Below, piece after piece: positions 36,401 to 50,019 of a stretch of DNA of 64,000 nt. The notes under the pieces were generated by a model. The model did not search any database, was not told where the DNA came from, and was given only the letters and a program-made list of their open reading frames with translations. The first letter of the stretch is position 1, and each line of letters starts with the position of its first letter. Source of the DNA: Talpa occidentalis (lineage: Eukaryota > Chordata > Mammalia > Eulipotyphla > Talpidae). The DNA is taken from assembly GCF_014898055.3 (NCBI RefSeq), contig NW_023605083.1:92963483-93027482 (forward strand), given 5' to 3'. The position numbers and the translations under genes were made by a program.

Positions 36401-37869
36401 ACTGCCTCCTGGAAGTCATTCTGGTTTCAAAGTGGCATTTACAATCAGTAATCTTTGGATAGAGATGTGTGGGCAGCCCCCCTACACGGAATCACCCGCA
36501 GGAGAACGGGACCTGGGAGAAGAGGCAGCTGGCTTCCTGCCCTCAGCTGCTCATGTCTGGCTGCTCCCTCTGGCCAGATCCACTCCCAGCACAACCAAAC
36601 ATGGCAGCCACATATCTCCTAAAAATCTTCAAAGGCTATTATAAAGGCAGATTTTGAAATTTATGCCACACAACATTCTCTAAGAGCCTGTGTGCCTATA
36701 TGTATAAACTACTTAAGGAGTACTTCAAGAAAATACAATCTGGATTTGCTCTATCATCCGGGATGTGGACCTTCTGCCCAGAGGGCCCCACTGGTCTCCT
36801 CTTAGGTCTTGGATCACTATTTAGGGGTACTGCTGCAATGAGGTACTGGGCTGCAGGGGTGGAGTAAAAACATGCGAGCACCCAGGTAGGCTGCTGGCTG
36901 TTAGTATCGGGAAGAGAGCCATTCAGCTTTAAGCCCAGGGGGTGTCACCAAAATTGGTGGAGTACAAAAAAAAAAGAGCATCAGATGTTGCTCTACATTG
37001 GGTTATAGAAAAGGGACCTCTTTCTAAATCAGCGTGGGGCCTGCAGTCGAGTCTAGGAAACAGTCAGTTGTGACAGGCAGGCAGGCTGCAGCACCTCACA
37101 GCAGACTGGATAGTCACTCCACAGGTTTCCATAGCGAGAGAGCAGCCTGTCCATTGTGGAGGAAGCTGCAATAAAGTCACCTCTGTTCAGCATGATTCTC
37201 AAATGCTTTTATCATCCCTTAAAGGAAGAGCATTTTATCTGAGGGGTCATAAAACTTGCTTTTCCAGAGGGCGGCTGTCACTTTCAGGTGTGCTGGCAGT
37301 GTAGCAGCAAGCAGTCGGTGTTCCTGTGTGAAAACAGAGCTGGGACTGGTGCTCTGTGGTCCCTGTGTGGCCCTGAGCCCCTGACCTGCAGGAGCGGTGA
37401 CCAGGCAACACTGCCACCTATGAGCCCACGGAAAACATGTGCACGAGATCCTATCTTTCTAGACAGGATTCTAGAATACAGTTAGCCCAAAAACTGCTCA
37501 GCAAGGATTCTATTGGTCAGAAGGACGAATAGAAGTATTTGAGGTCCTGGGATTCACGGTAGCCAGGCTGGAATACTGAGAAAGAGCTACACTGAGGAAT
37601 CAGCCTGAAGGGTGAGGGTCAGGGTGAGAAATGTGACTGACTTCACTTTCAAGGATAAGGCAACTCAGCTTTTAGTCGTCCTTCTCCCCCTTCCTCTGAA
37701 GGTGATCAGCGTGTAAGAGGCTTGAATAGACCATAAAGATTCAGTTCAAGAAAGGCATGCTGAAGACCACAACTGAGTGGCCCGACTCACACATCTGTTC
37801 CAGCCAATACCAGGTATTTGTATGCATAAAAACACAAAGTATCTGCCTTTCAAATGTGTGTGGTGAGGG

Positions 37870-37894
37870 CAAAAAAAAAAAAAAAAAAAAAAAA
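37870..37894. repeat. Poly-A tract
   Basis: An uninterrupted run of about 24 A. No element body could be attached to it. Confidence 0.9.
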
Positions 37895-38089
37895 GGTATT
37901 CGAGGATAATATTAAAATAATGTCATCAACTTCTACTTATCCACTCTTTTAGAAAAAAGATCAGACCATCCAAAATGTCAGATTTGGCTTTGAAATATTT
38001 GTTGGCTTGCATTAAACAAGGTCTGCAGATATTTCAAAAATCATTTCAAAGCAAAATAAAAAAGTTGAATTATGACATGTTCCCAGTGA

Positions 38090-38460
38090 AACTCTCAACA
38101 TGCCATCTCTCTCACACCTCTGTGCCTTGGCAGAAATTATTCACACTGCTTTCGAGCCCTCTGCCTGCTTCTACATACCCAGGAACCAGCACCGGCTTTA
38201 GGCCTCAGCCCAAATTGCTCCCTCCCCAAGGACACCTCTCCTAAGTCCTGGGACTGAATACATATGTTACAAAAGCTAACTTATTTCTTGGGTAAATTAA
38301 CAATTGGGTTCCTGGCTTATCTTCCCTAATAATGTGTAAATTCTCTGAGACTCAGGACAGACCAAGCATTTCTGTGTCTGTGTCCCCAGCATGTTATCCA
38401 CAAGGGCCTAGCACAGGCTATGCATGATAGATACTCCATATATTTGTGTTTTGGTTGACC
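38090..38460 (+). mobile_element. LINE L2 3' end fragment
   Basis: 'ccaaattgctccctccccaa', 'ggacacctctcctaagtcct', 'tgtgtctgtgtccccagcat' and 'gggcctagcacaggctatg' are L2 3' landmarks in the correct order. Confidence 0.7.
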
Positions 38461-38559
38461 GGGTAGTAAGTAGCTCATTGTTTAGACTCAAATAGTGCTT
38501 GGGACACTGAGTCAATAGTATGGATTTTAACTGACATTTCAGTCGGTGGGAGTTAATGT

Positions 38560-38640
38560 GAGGGCAGTTGAGCAGCCAGATACTAAGTACTTGGCATGTG
38601 GTAAGCACTCACTAACATGTGTTGAATAAATGAATGCAAG
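38560..38640 (+). repeat. MIR/L2 3' tail fragment
   Basis: 'actaagtacttggcatgtgg' then 'taagcactcactaacatgtg' and 'ttgaataaatgaatgcaa', the standard MIR or L2 tail. Too short to separate the two. Confidence 0.6.
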
Positions 38641-39054
38641 AATATAAACTAGCAGCAAAACAAGCTACTAAGGAGTATTGGTTCTGGTACAGTTGGCATT
38701 ATCCTCACAATCAATACATTGCCCATTGGTAGGTAGTGATGTGAATTTAAAATGCTAGAAGAACATATTGTATCTTTTGGGTTTTTTTTTTTTTTTTTTC
38801 CAAATAAATGAACAGAATTACATTTAGTGACAAGTTGGGATTTCACCAGATGCTTCACCAGGGCTTCTTTCTAACACAGATGACTTAGACACGCAGTTTT
38901 CATTCAAGTGGACCCTTTCTTGTGTCCAATTCCAGTTTACTCTTTTTAATCATTTAATCCAGTTTAATCATTCCCTGGTTACAGGGAATGAATCACTCTG
39001 GTCGCCCATATCACTGGAGGAAAAGACCAGAAATCACTGAGGCTAGAAAAGCCA

Positions 39055-39240
39055 GGTTTACGTTTAGAGCAGTGTGACCCACAGTGCCCTCTCAGGCACA
39101 TCAGCGTCACCGAGGAGCCCATGAGAAATGCAACTTCAAGGGCCCCATGTCACACCTGAAGGTTGATCTCCGAGGATGAGGCCAGGACTCGGGTTTTAAC
39201 AAGCCCTCTTGTGATTCTTCTCACCAAGGTTTGGGGTTAG
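39055..39240 (+). mobile_element. MER5A-like hAT fragment
   Basis: 'catcagcgtcaccgaggagc', 'gagaaatgcaacttcaaggg', 'ccccatgtcacacctgaag' and 'gggttttaacaagccctctt' match MER5A blocks in order. Confidence 0.75.
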
Positions 39241-40489
39241 GAACAAAAGCTCACTAGAAGTTCTCTGCATCATAAAGCCAAGTGTCATCTGTTAACATGA
39301 GGTGGCTCTCTCGGGGCATGGTGAGGACAGTGGTCTGGGAGTCCTCAGCTGATAGGGAGGCTGCTGTCCTGGGGGCAAAGCAGGCACTGGACGGCTGCCC
39401 CTGTGGGTAAGGAGCACCCACCTGAGATGTGTTTGACATTCGAAATTCAGTTGCTGTCACAATTCACCTCGCGCCCCACCTGAGTATTACCTCACCTGAT
39501 GTTACCATTATCTCTTGACAGGGGTTTCTGTCTGAAGAAACCTGCAGGACTAGAGCAGCCGCTGAAGCGGCCAAAACAGTGTTCTTCCTTCAAATTCTCA
39601 AAGAATAGTCTCCAGGGGACAGCACTGGTCCTGCAGACTTTTCTATTTTGCTTTAGGTCGACACAGATGGCCTTAGCTGCTCGGGAACTTTGCCCCTTCT
39701 CCTTTCTCACAGCAGCAGAAAGGCCCAAGAGAAGAAGAACCTCTGATGAGAGCTGCACAGCAGGAGGAAGAGGCACGACCTGAGCTTCCCATGTGGTTGG
39801 TGGAGCCGATGGGCCAGTGCGACATTTGCTCAGGATTCTAAAGCACTAGGTGCAAAGTCAGTCAGAAGGAGGTGCTTTCTCACACATATGCAGCTGCCCA
39901 CAGCTGCCCCACACCATCCAGAGGGTACCCCGAAGCCAGCATGCTGGAAAGCTAGTGCTAAAGCACAGGCAGCCACTCTGTTAACAGCCTTCTCTGAGCA
40001 CTGTGGGTGAGGAAATGAGCGAGGGAATGCCTAATGATTAGTTCCTTATGGCCCTTACATTCTTGAAGTATATTCTTTATACCCGCTGGAACACTTCTGC
40101 ATTCTTGATAGCGGGATTGCAATATAAGTTCTTTCCTTTCAGAACACTGTCTTTTATTGACACACTAAAATATCCTAGGAGCAAGATTGGCCTTCCCTCC
40201 CACCTCACAGCCCTCCTTCACCATGGCCACACTCTCCACGCCATTCCTTGTTCTCTTTCTAAGAATGCAATAAACATTTCAGCACAATCTTTTCAATCCA
40301 CATTATTTATAATATTCTGAACATCCATCGAGCCTGGCTAAAATGCTAAGTAATAAATCACACTTAACAACAAAAAAGAAAGGGGGAGAGGGAATCACCC
40401 CCTTGGCTAGGTTAAAGCCTGAGACATTTCATTCCCCGAAGGGTTTAGTTATGTTAGGAAAAGTGAGATGGGATGAGACTCAAGGTTTA

Positions 40490-40645
40490 GAATGACAGAG
40501 TCAGGAACTGGAATCTATAGGCATAATCATAACTTTGTATAAATCTCAAACAAACTTACCTCTCGGGGGTGTCATGAGGATAAATGAGCTACGTGGGAAG
40601 CACTCTGAGTACAGAGGCTGAAAGCAATTGGAGCCCCGTTCTCCT
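40490..40645 (+). repeat. MIR fragment
   Basis: 'aaacttacctctcgggggtg' followed by 'tcatgaggataaatgagcta' and 'gggaagcactctgagtacag' is the 3' half of MIR. Confidence 0.55.
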
Positions 40646-42089
40646 TTCTGGGTCTAAAAGGTCATCTTCTTGGAACAGAGAAGCTAAAAAGTCCTCCTGC
40701 TCTCCTGGAGATCCAGTCTTTGCTAATTAACATCCCTTGCACAGGTTCAAAGGTGGCAGGGCTGAGCCTTGAGGTGGAGCTCCAGGGGCATGGCCTGGGT
40801 AGGTAGTGTGACTATTGCAGCCTGGTTGCCAGGGTCCTGGCTCCGGTGGCCCCCTCAGTGGTGACAACACTTTACATGCCCTCGCCCCTCCCCCCCTTGC
40901 CACCACCCCTGAGGAACACCCCAGGCCACACACAGAGGGAGGTCTCTACAGAACTATCTGCTCTTGCCCAGTGGGGGAGGGAGGTGGCGGGGAGAGTAGA
41001 ACTTGTCCCACGTCCATACTGTGTGGCGCTATGCAGGTTTATATAGTCTGACTTCCTCACAAAGAAAGAATCTGGCTCAAGGGCTTGCTGATGATTTCAA
41101 AATTTATCTAAACAAAAGCGGAGGCCAGCATAGGCTATTGGCTAATTGCATAATTGGCCTGAGGCCTTTCTGCTTTGGCGATTTCCCACTCATTCCAAAT
41201 CTCGCACTGGAAATCCAAGCTGCTCAGCCTGGCCACGGAGCAGGCGTGTGTTTACATGGCTAGACCTCAACTCAGCGGCTCTGCTGGTGTACAGTCTGAT
41301 GTGTGCTGCAATCTGCTCGACGTGGTCCCTTTTGACAGTTTCCTGGATATGAAGGGCTGCTGCTTTCCCATTCGTGTTGAATGGAGTTGAATGTAAGATT
41401 AGAGTCACTGAATCAACCCATATTTTTATCATTTCAGTCTCATAACCATAACCAGTTGGTCACGAGACTTTCCTGCAAGAAAGTAATGCTTTTTATTAAA
41501 ACTGGCATACTTGCCAACTAATCTAGCTTCACAGCTCTAGCACTTTGCATTTCAACTGGCCAGTGCTCTAGAAGGGATCTGGTACCAGCTTTATTTTGGT
41601 CATCACTTCTACCAGTAAGTATTCCCAAAAAGCAAGTTATAGATGATATCCACAACTGTTTAAACAAAGTCTCAAAATACAACAATTTCTTGGTAATGTC
41701 CCTAGGTCAAAGGGACCACCAAAATCTTCATTACTCGATGATGACAGTTTATGGTCTGTTTACCACTTCTACTTCTTTTGCTTCTCACAACTTCTTAAGC
41801 TCTAGAATAGCAAAACTGAGAGGTTTACCCAGACCACTTGGGTTTCTTCCTCAGTATATTTCCACTCTCACTTCAAAGTGCCATGGGGACTTCCTTCCCT
41901 TAGGTCTTTCCTCCTAGGCTGAACTCTTATGACCTCAGAGTTTGCTCCTTCACTTTGAAACAGAGGGCTGAGCCACTTGGTGGCTGGGAAACCACTGCCT
42001 CTTCCTTTGGCGCCCTCCCCTGGGCTACCTTGGCCCACTTAGACACGCTATCTTCTGTCTGCACTCACACAGTATCAGTGACATGTAAG

Positions 42090-42230
42090 GGATGTTGATC
42101 CCATGGCTTTAGACCCTGAAGGCTTGAGTTCAAATCCTGGTTACCCTACTTCCCATCTGGGTGATTATGGAAGAGCTTCTGAACCTGATTTTGCACCTCA
42201 AGGTAAAACAGAATAGCTATTTTTCTTATT
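42090..42230 (+). repeat. MIR fragment
   Basis: 'aggcttgagttcaaatcctg' followed by 'gttaccctacttcccatctg' and 'ggtgattatggaagagcttc' matches the MIR core. Confidence 0.6.
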
Positions 42231-43189
42231 AAAACCTTTACAGACATGTCTCGTGTTGTGCCTAGAGTCCCTTCAAATGGGATCTCTTTTGACCAAAGCT
42301 CTGGTTGAGGGGTGAGCCAAGGCAGTTGTGGTTCATGCCCCATGATTTTATCCATCAAACCACAGTGACTTGGGCATGCAGAGAGAGGTTGGCCAAAGCA
42401 CAGGCTGGCCAGCAGCCTCTGAAACATTTCAACCCAGCACATAAAGCTGAGTTGGGTAAACAGATTCTTTTCTCTGGAGTTGAACTAGGTAATAAAAACC
42501 AATGCTGGTTTGCTATGTCTGCTAGCTTCCCACGAATGGTGACATGTGTTCTTAGATTCTTTCCTTTTTTTTTTTTTTTTTGTTGATAATGTGAATGAAG
42601 CTGTTTTTCCCCCAACCCAAATATCCCTGTAAAGAACAAATGTTTAATATATATCTCATGGTACAGAGATACGCATGTTAAACAAAGACTAGATACTGGC
42701 TTAAAGGAATAAATTTCTAGTTGCAAAATTTGGTGTTGGAAGATGGTTGGAAGGTTTTCCATTACTTCTGAAATCAATTTTTTAAGGTCATCAGTGAGAT
42801 AGTGAAGACAGATGATTCAGTCATAGTCACCTTAAATCCACCCCATTTCAAATCCAGATTTCAGCATCTGTAGATTTAATCAGGATGAAAGTCTTCATGA
42901 CTTAGGATGAATAAAGAACTAACTCTTTTCTGGTTAATTTCCTTGTTACTCTGGAGAAGTCCCTACCACCACTATTTCTCAAATGAGAAGTCTTGAAGCT
43001 TTTTGGAGTGCAAGGTGTAAGTGGAACAAGGAGTAAGAAAGACGAGTTGGAAATGATAGCTGCTGAAAGTTTTCGAGAACAGGACTTAAATGTCTCATGA
43101 TGTGGTCTAGGCTGAGTAGAAAGGAGAGAAGCCAGTCATCCAGCACCCATCACAAACCCAATTTGTGCCTGGCACCATGTTGGATGTGT

Positions 43190-43700
43190 GAATGTGCTGG
43201 TCAGACAGACACGATACTTGGTCCCAAGAAATGTACAGGTTGATGGGAGAGAAAGACATTCAGATAATCACACAATGAAATAACTGCAAGTCATGGATAA
43301 GGTCTAAGAAGGATAAGTTCTAATAAGTTATTATAAGAACTAGTTTAATGGGGTGGTCAGACAGGGTCTTCTGAGGAGGTGTTAAATGAGGACCTCAAAG
43401 TTAAGAATTCAGCCACAAGAAAAGTTAAGCAAAAACATTCCAGCTAGTAAGAGCAACAAGCACAGAACACTTGGGAAGTGTAAAGCACAGAACACTTGCA
43501 TGAAGCAACACTTGCATGAAGCAACAAGCAAAGAACACTTGCATGAAGTGTAAAGAAAGCCACTTAAGCTAGAACTGGTCAATGAGAATGAGAGAAGCCA
43601 AGATGAGTTTGGTGCGACAGCGAGGAGCTAAATCCTACAGGGCCCTAGCGGTCATGGTAAGGAGTTGGGCTTTCTTCTAAGTATAAGGGAAGCCCTGATG
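43190..43700 (+). repeat. Old mammalian repeat with an internal duplication
   Basis: 'acagggtcttctgaggaggt', 'acattccagctagtaagagc' and 'tacagggccctagcggtcat' belong to a widespread ancient repeat that I cannot name. At 43453-43552 the segment holding 'agaacacttgcatgaag' has been locally multiplied. Confidence 0.5.
43453..43552. repeat. Imperfect local tandem duplications
   Basis: The motif 'cagaacactt' or 'aagaacactt' occurs three times, 'cacttgcatgaag' three times and 'gaagtgtaaag' twice within 100 bases, with unequal spacing. It looks like stepwise slippage rather than one clean array. Confidence 0.8.
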
Positions 43701-44802
43701 AATTTAAACAGGAAACAATATTTCATTTATATTATGCAGTCCTTTATGCTACCATGTGCAGATTAGACTGGAGGGTATATCCTCTGGGTTAAGACCTTTT
43801 GAACAACTATTTGAGAAAACTATTTCCAATAATTATAATAGCATCCAGGAAAGAGGGTGAGGTAGAATGGTGTGGTGGCAGTAGAGATGGAGGGGTTCAA
43901 ATTATATTTTACAGACAATCTCCAGGGCATCTTTTTGGATAAAAAGGGACAGGGTTGAGAGAAGAATTAAGACTTCTACCTCGAATAACTAGTTCAGTGG
44001 TGCCATTAACTGAAATAGAGAGAACAGGGAGATTCTCAATACGCTACAGAGGGGTTTGAGATGCCAAATAAGCAGTAGGATGTGCAGTGTAAGTCTGGAG
44101 CTCAGAAAACAGATCTTCACTGGTGTAGTGGTGCAGATGCAGATTGAAAGGCCAAAGAAGAATGAAGAGAGGAACGCTCACGGGAGGTGCAGAGGAGTCT
44201 GAAGGCGAGAGGAAGGAAGAGTATGGATCCATAGATAATAAAGAGGGAGAATCAACAAGAATCAACATTTGACTGGATGCAGGGGGCTGAGCAAGAGGGA
44301 AGAGCTGGGAATGATCCATGAGTATTTGGCTTGAAGAACCGAGTGGTTGGTGGTCTTGTTCATCAAAATAGAAAATAGAGACAGAAAAGCAGTGCTGGAG
44401 AAGATCATGAGCCCAGTTTTAGACATCTTGGGTATTATTTCAAGTAAGTTTTGACAGCACAGTGTTTGCTTTTCTTCCCATGGGATTATAAAGAACTTGT
44501 CTTTTGGGCGAGCAAGGCATTGGGGGGAAAATTTCCTGTTCTGGTGGGCAGTTGAGAGGATCTATCTATTTTAAATATCTGCAATGTGAAGCACACACAG
44601 TCCCTCTGAGTCACCAGGGATGTGTCAAAAGGGGTAGGACATGGGTCTAGCATCAAGAGCTGGTAAAGGCCTCTCCTTAACGCCCTGTCAGATGCTAAGG
44701 CTGATGCCACTTTCCAATTTCCCTCATTTACCTCAAGATTCCCAGAATATTTTATGTTTTTATAGATTTGATAATACCTTTGTTGGTACTTGATATTTTC
44801 TT

Positions 44803-45098
44803 TTCTTTTTTTTTTTTTAAAGATTTATTTATTTATTTATTTATACAAGCACTGGGTACAGTCAGAAGCGCGGGAGGGTGAGAGAATTCACCAGAGCCAG
44901 AGCGGGGAGCAGAGCAGGCAGACGGACAGATGGACGAAGTACACTGCTGAGGGGAGCGGCGGGCGGCAGGAGAGGTCTGCGCGCCATGTGGGACCCTCCT
45001 CTGGTGTCCGGGGAGCAGCCGGGGATTGAATCAGCACTGCTGAGGCTGCGGGCAGCTTCGCAACCCAGCGCTCAACCGCTGCGCCCCCGGGGAGGCCC
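44803..45098 (-). mobile_element. tRNA-derived SINE, young copy (copy 2)
   Basis: Flanked by a perfect 17-bp duplication GTACTTGATATTTTCTT at 44786-44802 and 45099-45115. The element runs on the - strand: T-rich end at 44803-44818, a (TTTA)n block at 44823-44843, the body, then the tRNA-like head ending CCGGGGAGGCC at 45098. The body matches copy 1 closely. The long perfect duplication points to a recent insertion. Confidence 0.95.
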
Positions 45099-46839
45099 GT
45101 ACTTGATATTTTCTTACTATTACCACTCCTCTTTGACCTCCTCAAATGTGTTCTTTCATTTGTTATATTCCTTCAAACATTACAGTGCTTCAAAGGACAC
45201 CAAGATGTTTTCAACAAAATGGCATGCAATTGGAAGCCATCTTTTTAAATCAATGAAACATTCATCAGTGTCTCCAGGTGTCTGTTTTCTTAACTTAAAA
45301 CCATCCACAACACTCTAATCCTTACACTTCACTGTTTATCACAGTCTAAAGAAAGGTCAACCAAAGGAAAGCCAGACTTTCTCCTCTATTTGTCTCTCCT
45401 TCCACCAACCTATTTAGCCAAGGAACAGAGCTGAGATTCTCTTGCTCACTGGTCATGGCTTACCCAGTGAAAGGATTCTGAGAGCAAGCTTCTAGGAAAG
45501 AGCAAGAATTGCAAATTTGAACACTGAAGTGAGAGCAAACATTTATGAAGATGGATTTTTCTCTTTGCCAACACTAAAGGGCTGCATGTATCTGTCCGCC
45601 AGCAAATGGCTAGACAGCAGCACTGGCAGAAACACAAGAGCTAAAGTGCTGGTTATCGAAGCTATGATAGATTGGGGTGCAGTAAGAGAAAGCAGGAAAT
45701 CTGACAGGTACCATCCATGGGGAAAATGTGGCATTCACAATTAGACCCCCAAACTGGGACTCCAGGTGATGACCATCTGGAAAATGCATTTATGACATTC
45801 TCAAGACTGCCCAGAGTAACTTCTGAATCTCTTGCTGACAGATATCTTTTACTCTGACTAAAAGGTATGGATAATTAGAAATTACTTCTCTTGAATGGAA
45901 GGATTTTTTTTTTTTTGGGTTCTATAAATACCCAACCTTTTGTGTTTGAAATAGAATTCTCAAGAGTTTTCCTTTCAAGGGGTTAAAGTATAAACTTAAA
46001 AACCCTCGCCATGCAAACTCAGAATGCAGAGCATTTGTGGTGAATGGAACGATGTGCTTTTCATTCAGTAAGCTTAAACTGTGTGTAGCTTTTAAAATTA
46101 AAAGCAATTTTCTGAAGCAACTAAATGCTTCCAATAACTTCTGTCTATCAGGATTATAGTTCCTTTGATTTTGGGGAATTATTTTATTAATCAAACACAA
46201 AATTATTATCTTCTATTCAGAAAAGCCTAATGGAAACTGTAACCTGAATAATATTCAAGGATTTTCTTTTGAAGCTGAAAGCCAGCAATTACTGTACTGG
46301 AAAAGGCTATTTTACTGTGGTGCATTTCCTCAGGAGAGGAAATGATTTTGAGAATACTGAAGCCTTTTTCATTCTAAAGCAGGCTAGCAACACCTGTACA
46401 CAATCTTTCTAGACAACAATAAGACTTTTCTGAGGTTTCATGTCATGACCATTTAATTTAATAGCTCTGAGAGTTTAAGCAGGACACTAATACCTCAGTT
46501 AACTGGCACAATTGGTGAACTGGGGATTCCAGTTAACTTAATTTTTCCATCAACTAATAGTAACCCATTTATGCAATGAAATTTCCTCAGCAGGATATAG
46601 GGGATCTGGACATCTCTTTTTAGGTATGTACAATTGTATGTTTTGTCTCTCGATCTTATATTTTTTAAAGAAAAATCAGCATTTTGCCCTTCATAAATCT
46701 TCAAATTAATAACCAGTAATCAACCACATGTACGAGGCCTCCCTCACATATAAAAAATGTTAAGTTTAACTCTGATGGTCTTAGCTAAAGAAAATAAACC
46801 TAGCAAGAAAAATAAAATATATTACTCTGGATCCATGTA

Positions 46840-46960
46840 ATATTCATTTAACACACTAGGCGTCCATCTGCACCCAGGGGACAAAGAGATAAACAATACT
46901 TATTTTTTCTGGACCTCAGAAGCTCAAGGTTTATAGACAGGTGAAGCAGAAGATTTCTGA
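46840..46960 (+). repeat. Old mammalian repeat fragment, unnamed
   Basis: 'tattcatttaacacactagg' with 'gacaaagagataaacaatac' and 'gacctcagaagctcaaggtt' resembles the family also seen at 34.4 kb. Confidence 0.4.
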
Positions 46961-47429
46961 AGGTATGAGAAATGACAGGTATTTAGAATTTTTTCCTTTA
47001 AAAGGATAAAAAACTACAGTTGCTTGAGAAGTCAAGGCAAATTCCAAAATGACTTTTAGAAATCATCAGTGAAAAGAAAATAAACTTAGATCTTTTCACT
47101 AATAGTGTACCAAACTATAGAGATCTTGAATTCAAGTTAACAGAATTGGAATGTTCCATAAGTTCTTAAAAATGTAACAGGTAAATGGATAAAAGTAACC
47201 TAAAAACTTTGTGACTTGACTTGCCTGGGTGCCCAAAGACCCTAAGTCTTTCTCAGCCTCTCACTAGCTTTATGTTTTAATTAACAGGTGCAAAGTGTTT
47301 CAAAGTCATGGGTGGGGCTGGGTTTCTTTCCTGATAGTTTCCAGCAGGCAACCTTGGCCTTAGGATCTTGTTTGCTGGAATACCAGGTTCTATTCTTCCT
47401 GCTTCCCAACCCCCGACCCCCACCTTGAA

Positions 47430-47515
47430 GATCCTGATTCAGTGGTTCTGGGATGGGACCCAGGAATTTGTATTTTTAGTAAGAACATCATGTGATCCTT
47501 ACCATCAAAGACATT
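47430..47515 (+). mobile_element. MER5A-like fragment
   Basis: 'gatcctgattcagtggttct', 'gggatgggacccaggaattt' and 'aagaacatcatgtgatcctt' are MER5A central and 3' blocks. Confidence 0.7.
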
Positions 47516-47584
47516 TGGAAAAATATGGCCCTGAGTAATATAACTTGCCTAAGAGTCATAGCAGGGGGTGGTGAGGGTGCTACG

Positions 47585-47745
47585 ACGGAAAAGCAGATTC
47601 CTCAGCTACAAGATCCACAGAGATTCAGTAATCCCAGGGTTGGGCTCAGGAATCGGCATTTTTAATGAACACCTCAGGCAACATCTGGTTGACAGAAACA
47701 TTGCCCTTATTGCTAGTGAGTCACCAAACTTATTTTTGGAGTGTT
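47585..47745 (+). mobile_element. MER5A-like fragment, adjacent second copy
   Basis: 'aagcagattcctcagctac', 'gagattcagtaatcccaggg' and 'aatcggcatttttaatgaac' match the same MER5A region as the fragment 150 bases upstream. Confidence 0.65.
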
Positions 47746-49084
47746 GCACATAAAGCATTCAGAATCAGGAGAAGCAGATGTAGGTGTTCAAAGTAGTGAT
47801 ATAAAGGAGGGACAGCAGGGACATGACCCTCTACCTGGGGGCCCTACACGGTTTCTGCCTATCTCTCCGTAAGGCAGATCTAGGATGCCTATGGACACAG
47901 TTCAGGTAGTTAGAAACTGTGATCACCTTTGGGAAATAAACACAGAGGCAAAATGTCTTTTGGAATGGTCCTGGCTTGGTTATATCATGCCTGAAAATTG
48001 CAAATGAAACTATGACATGTACCATTGCTTGGTCATAAATGAACACACTGTTTACTACAAATTCTGCTGAAATAAACCTGTCTTCACATACAGTTGCTAA
48101 GGCATTTGTGCTTAGCAAAACAAATACTTTAAAGACAAACAATGCCTTCACATTTTCCCCTCAAAAGTAACTAATTTTCTCAATACGGCTCAAAAATCTG
48201 TAACAAACTTCTAGAATCCCCATATTACTGCATTTCACACTTGCCAACAACTATATGGACATCTTTGGGAAAGCCAAGGGAAATAGACTTGGTAAGGCTA
48301 AAAATAAAATAATAAAAAATAGGGCAAGATCATAAATGGTATGAAAAACTCTACTTGAATACTTCCCCATGAAGTCAGTCTACATCTCCATCCAAATGGT
48401 TGAACTCCAAAAGCACCTCAGCAGTTCAGCTGTCTTGATTTCAAACCTCTGCCCACATGGCTCAGATTTGCAACTTAAATATTCAGTATGAAAACAGAGT
48501 TATCTAACAAGACTCTTCTCCAGAAGAGCAAAGGAAAGGCACGTTTCGGCCCACACACACACACACTGATCTTTGACTTCTAACTATTGATGCACAACAC
48601 ACAATTATTTTGGCTTTAGAAGACGATACTGCCGGCTTGGTTGGGGTGGGCAGTTAGAAAAAAATCTTGCCTTGAAAACCACTAGGGCTGGAGATTTTCT
48701 GTATGTATAGAACAAATGGTTCTTTTTCAGTCTGGCAAGAAAAAGGACTTAAAAAAAAAAAAAAAGGTTTGGTGGGGAGGCTTTGCAGTGCTATTTCACC
48801 TCAATGCATCTTTCAAGTCTGATAGCTTGTAAGCTCAGAGCGTTGGTTCTCGTCTTCAACCTTCAGACAACTCTAAGCTGTCCGCAGCAGCTGCAGAGGC
48901 AGAGCCTTTAAATGAAATAAAGAAATAATTGCTTCAGGGAACAAAGGGAAGAAAAAAATAAGCCCATGTAGCTGAACTACATGGCCCCTTGGGATTGTGT
49001 GTGGTATGTATTCCTGATTAATATTGTTCAGTGTGGTAAAAAGGAATCCCTAAGCAATCCCAGAGAATCAGAAAAAGTGTGATG

Positions 49085-49280
49085 TGGTCGAGAGAATGTG
49101 AGTTGCAGAGGCATACCTAGGTTCAAATCACAGCTCAGCCACTGATTAGCTATGTGACCTTGACAAAGGGCCTTCGCTTCTTCTTCCTTTGCTCTTTCTT
49201 GACAAGGGGGGAGTAGCACTCCTGACCTGAAAGGGCTGAATGAAGACTGGAGGGGATGATGTATGGAATGTGTTGATTTT
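49085..49280 (+). repeat. MIR fragment
   Basis: 'ggttcaaatcacagctcagc' followed by 'cactgattagctatgtgacc' and 'ttgacaaagggcctt' gives a clear MIR core. Confidence 0.8.
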
Positions 49281-50019
49281 GCTAAATGCAGCAAACTGAA
49301 TATTCATGATCATCCCTGCCCTCTCACCAAACTCCACCTCAAGGGGGAAATGTTGTGATGACAGAATCCATATGCCAAAAGAAGAGGGGGAAAATGATAT
49401 CCAATCAGATAAATCAACAACAAAATGTTGGAAGATGGAATGTAAATGGATAAATGATAAATGACTCAGAGTAGAAGATGAAACAAAGAACCGACTGAGG
49501 GTCATGTGGGAATCCAAAGTAGGGAGCTGACTGGTGCACTAGATTGATGGACAGGCTTAGGGTTGGGAACATGAGGTACTTCTGAAGGTGTAGCTAAAAA
49601 CAGGGCAACTGGTAAAAGACTATATGAGGCCCAGACACACCTCAGATTCTCTGCCACCCTACACAAACAGGAAAGGTACCTCTTCACTATTTTCTAGAAG
49701 GAGAAACTGGACTAGAAGAGTTCTAACCATGGAGCAACAGGCACAGGGTTAAAAACAGGGAGAATAAATAAAGGTTTTCGTATGGAATGATGGGATTATT
49801 CCCTCCTTCTGCCATTACATTCCTAGTAACTCATTGCTAAGCTTCTACTCACCCACCAGGAGACAACAGGGTTCCCCTTAGCACAAAGGGACTAACTAAA
49901 GAGGAAAGACGTACAGATAGGGACAATGGGGATCCCCAATAAAATGACTAGGTCCTTTCCTGTCTGGTAAGACTCCTGTGAAACCAACAACTCTACAGAA
50001 TCTACCCAGGCATTCAGAA

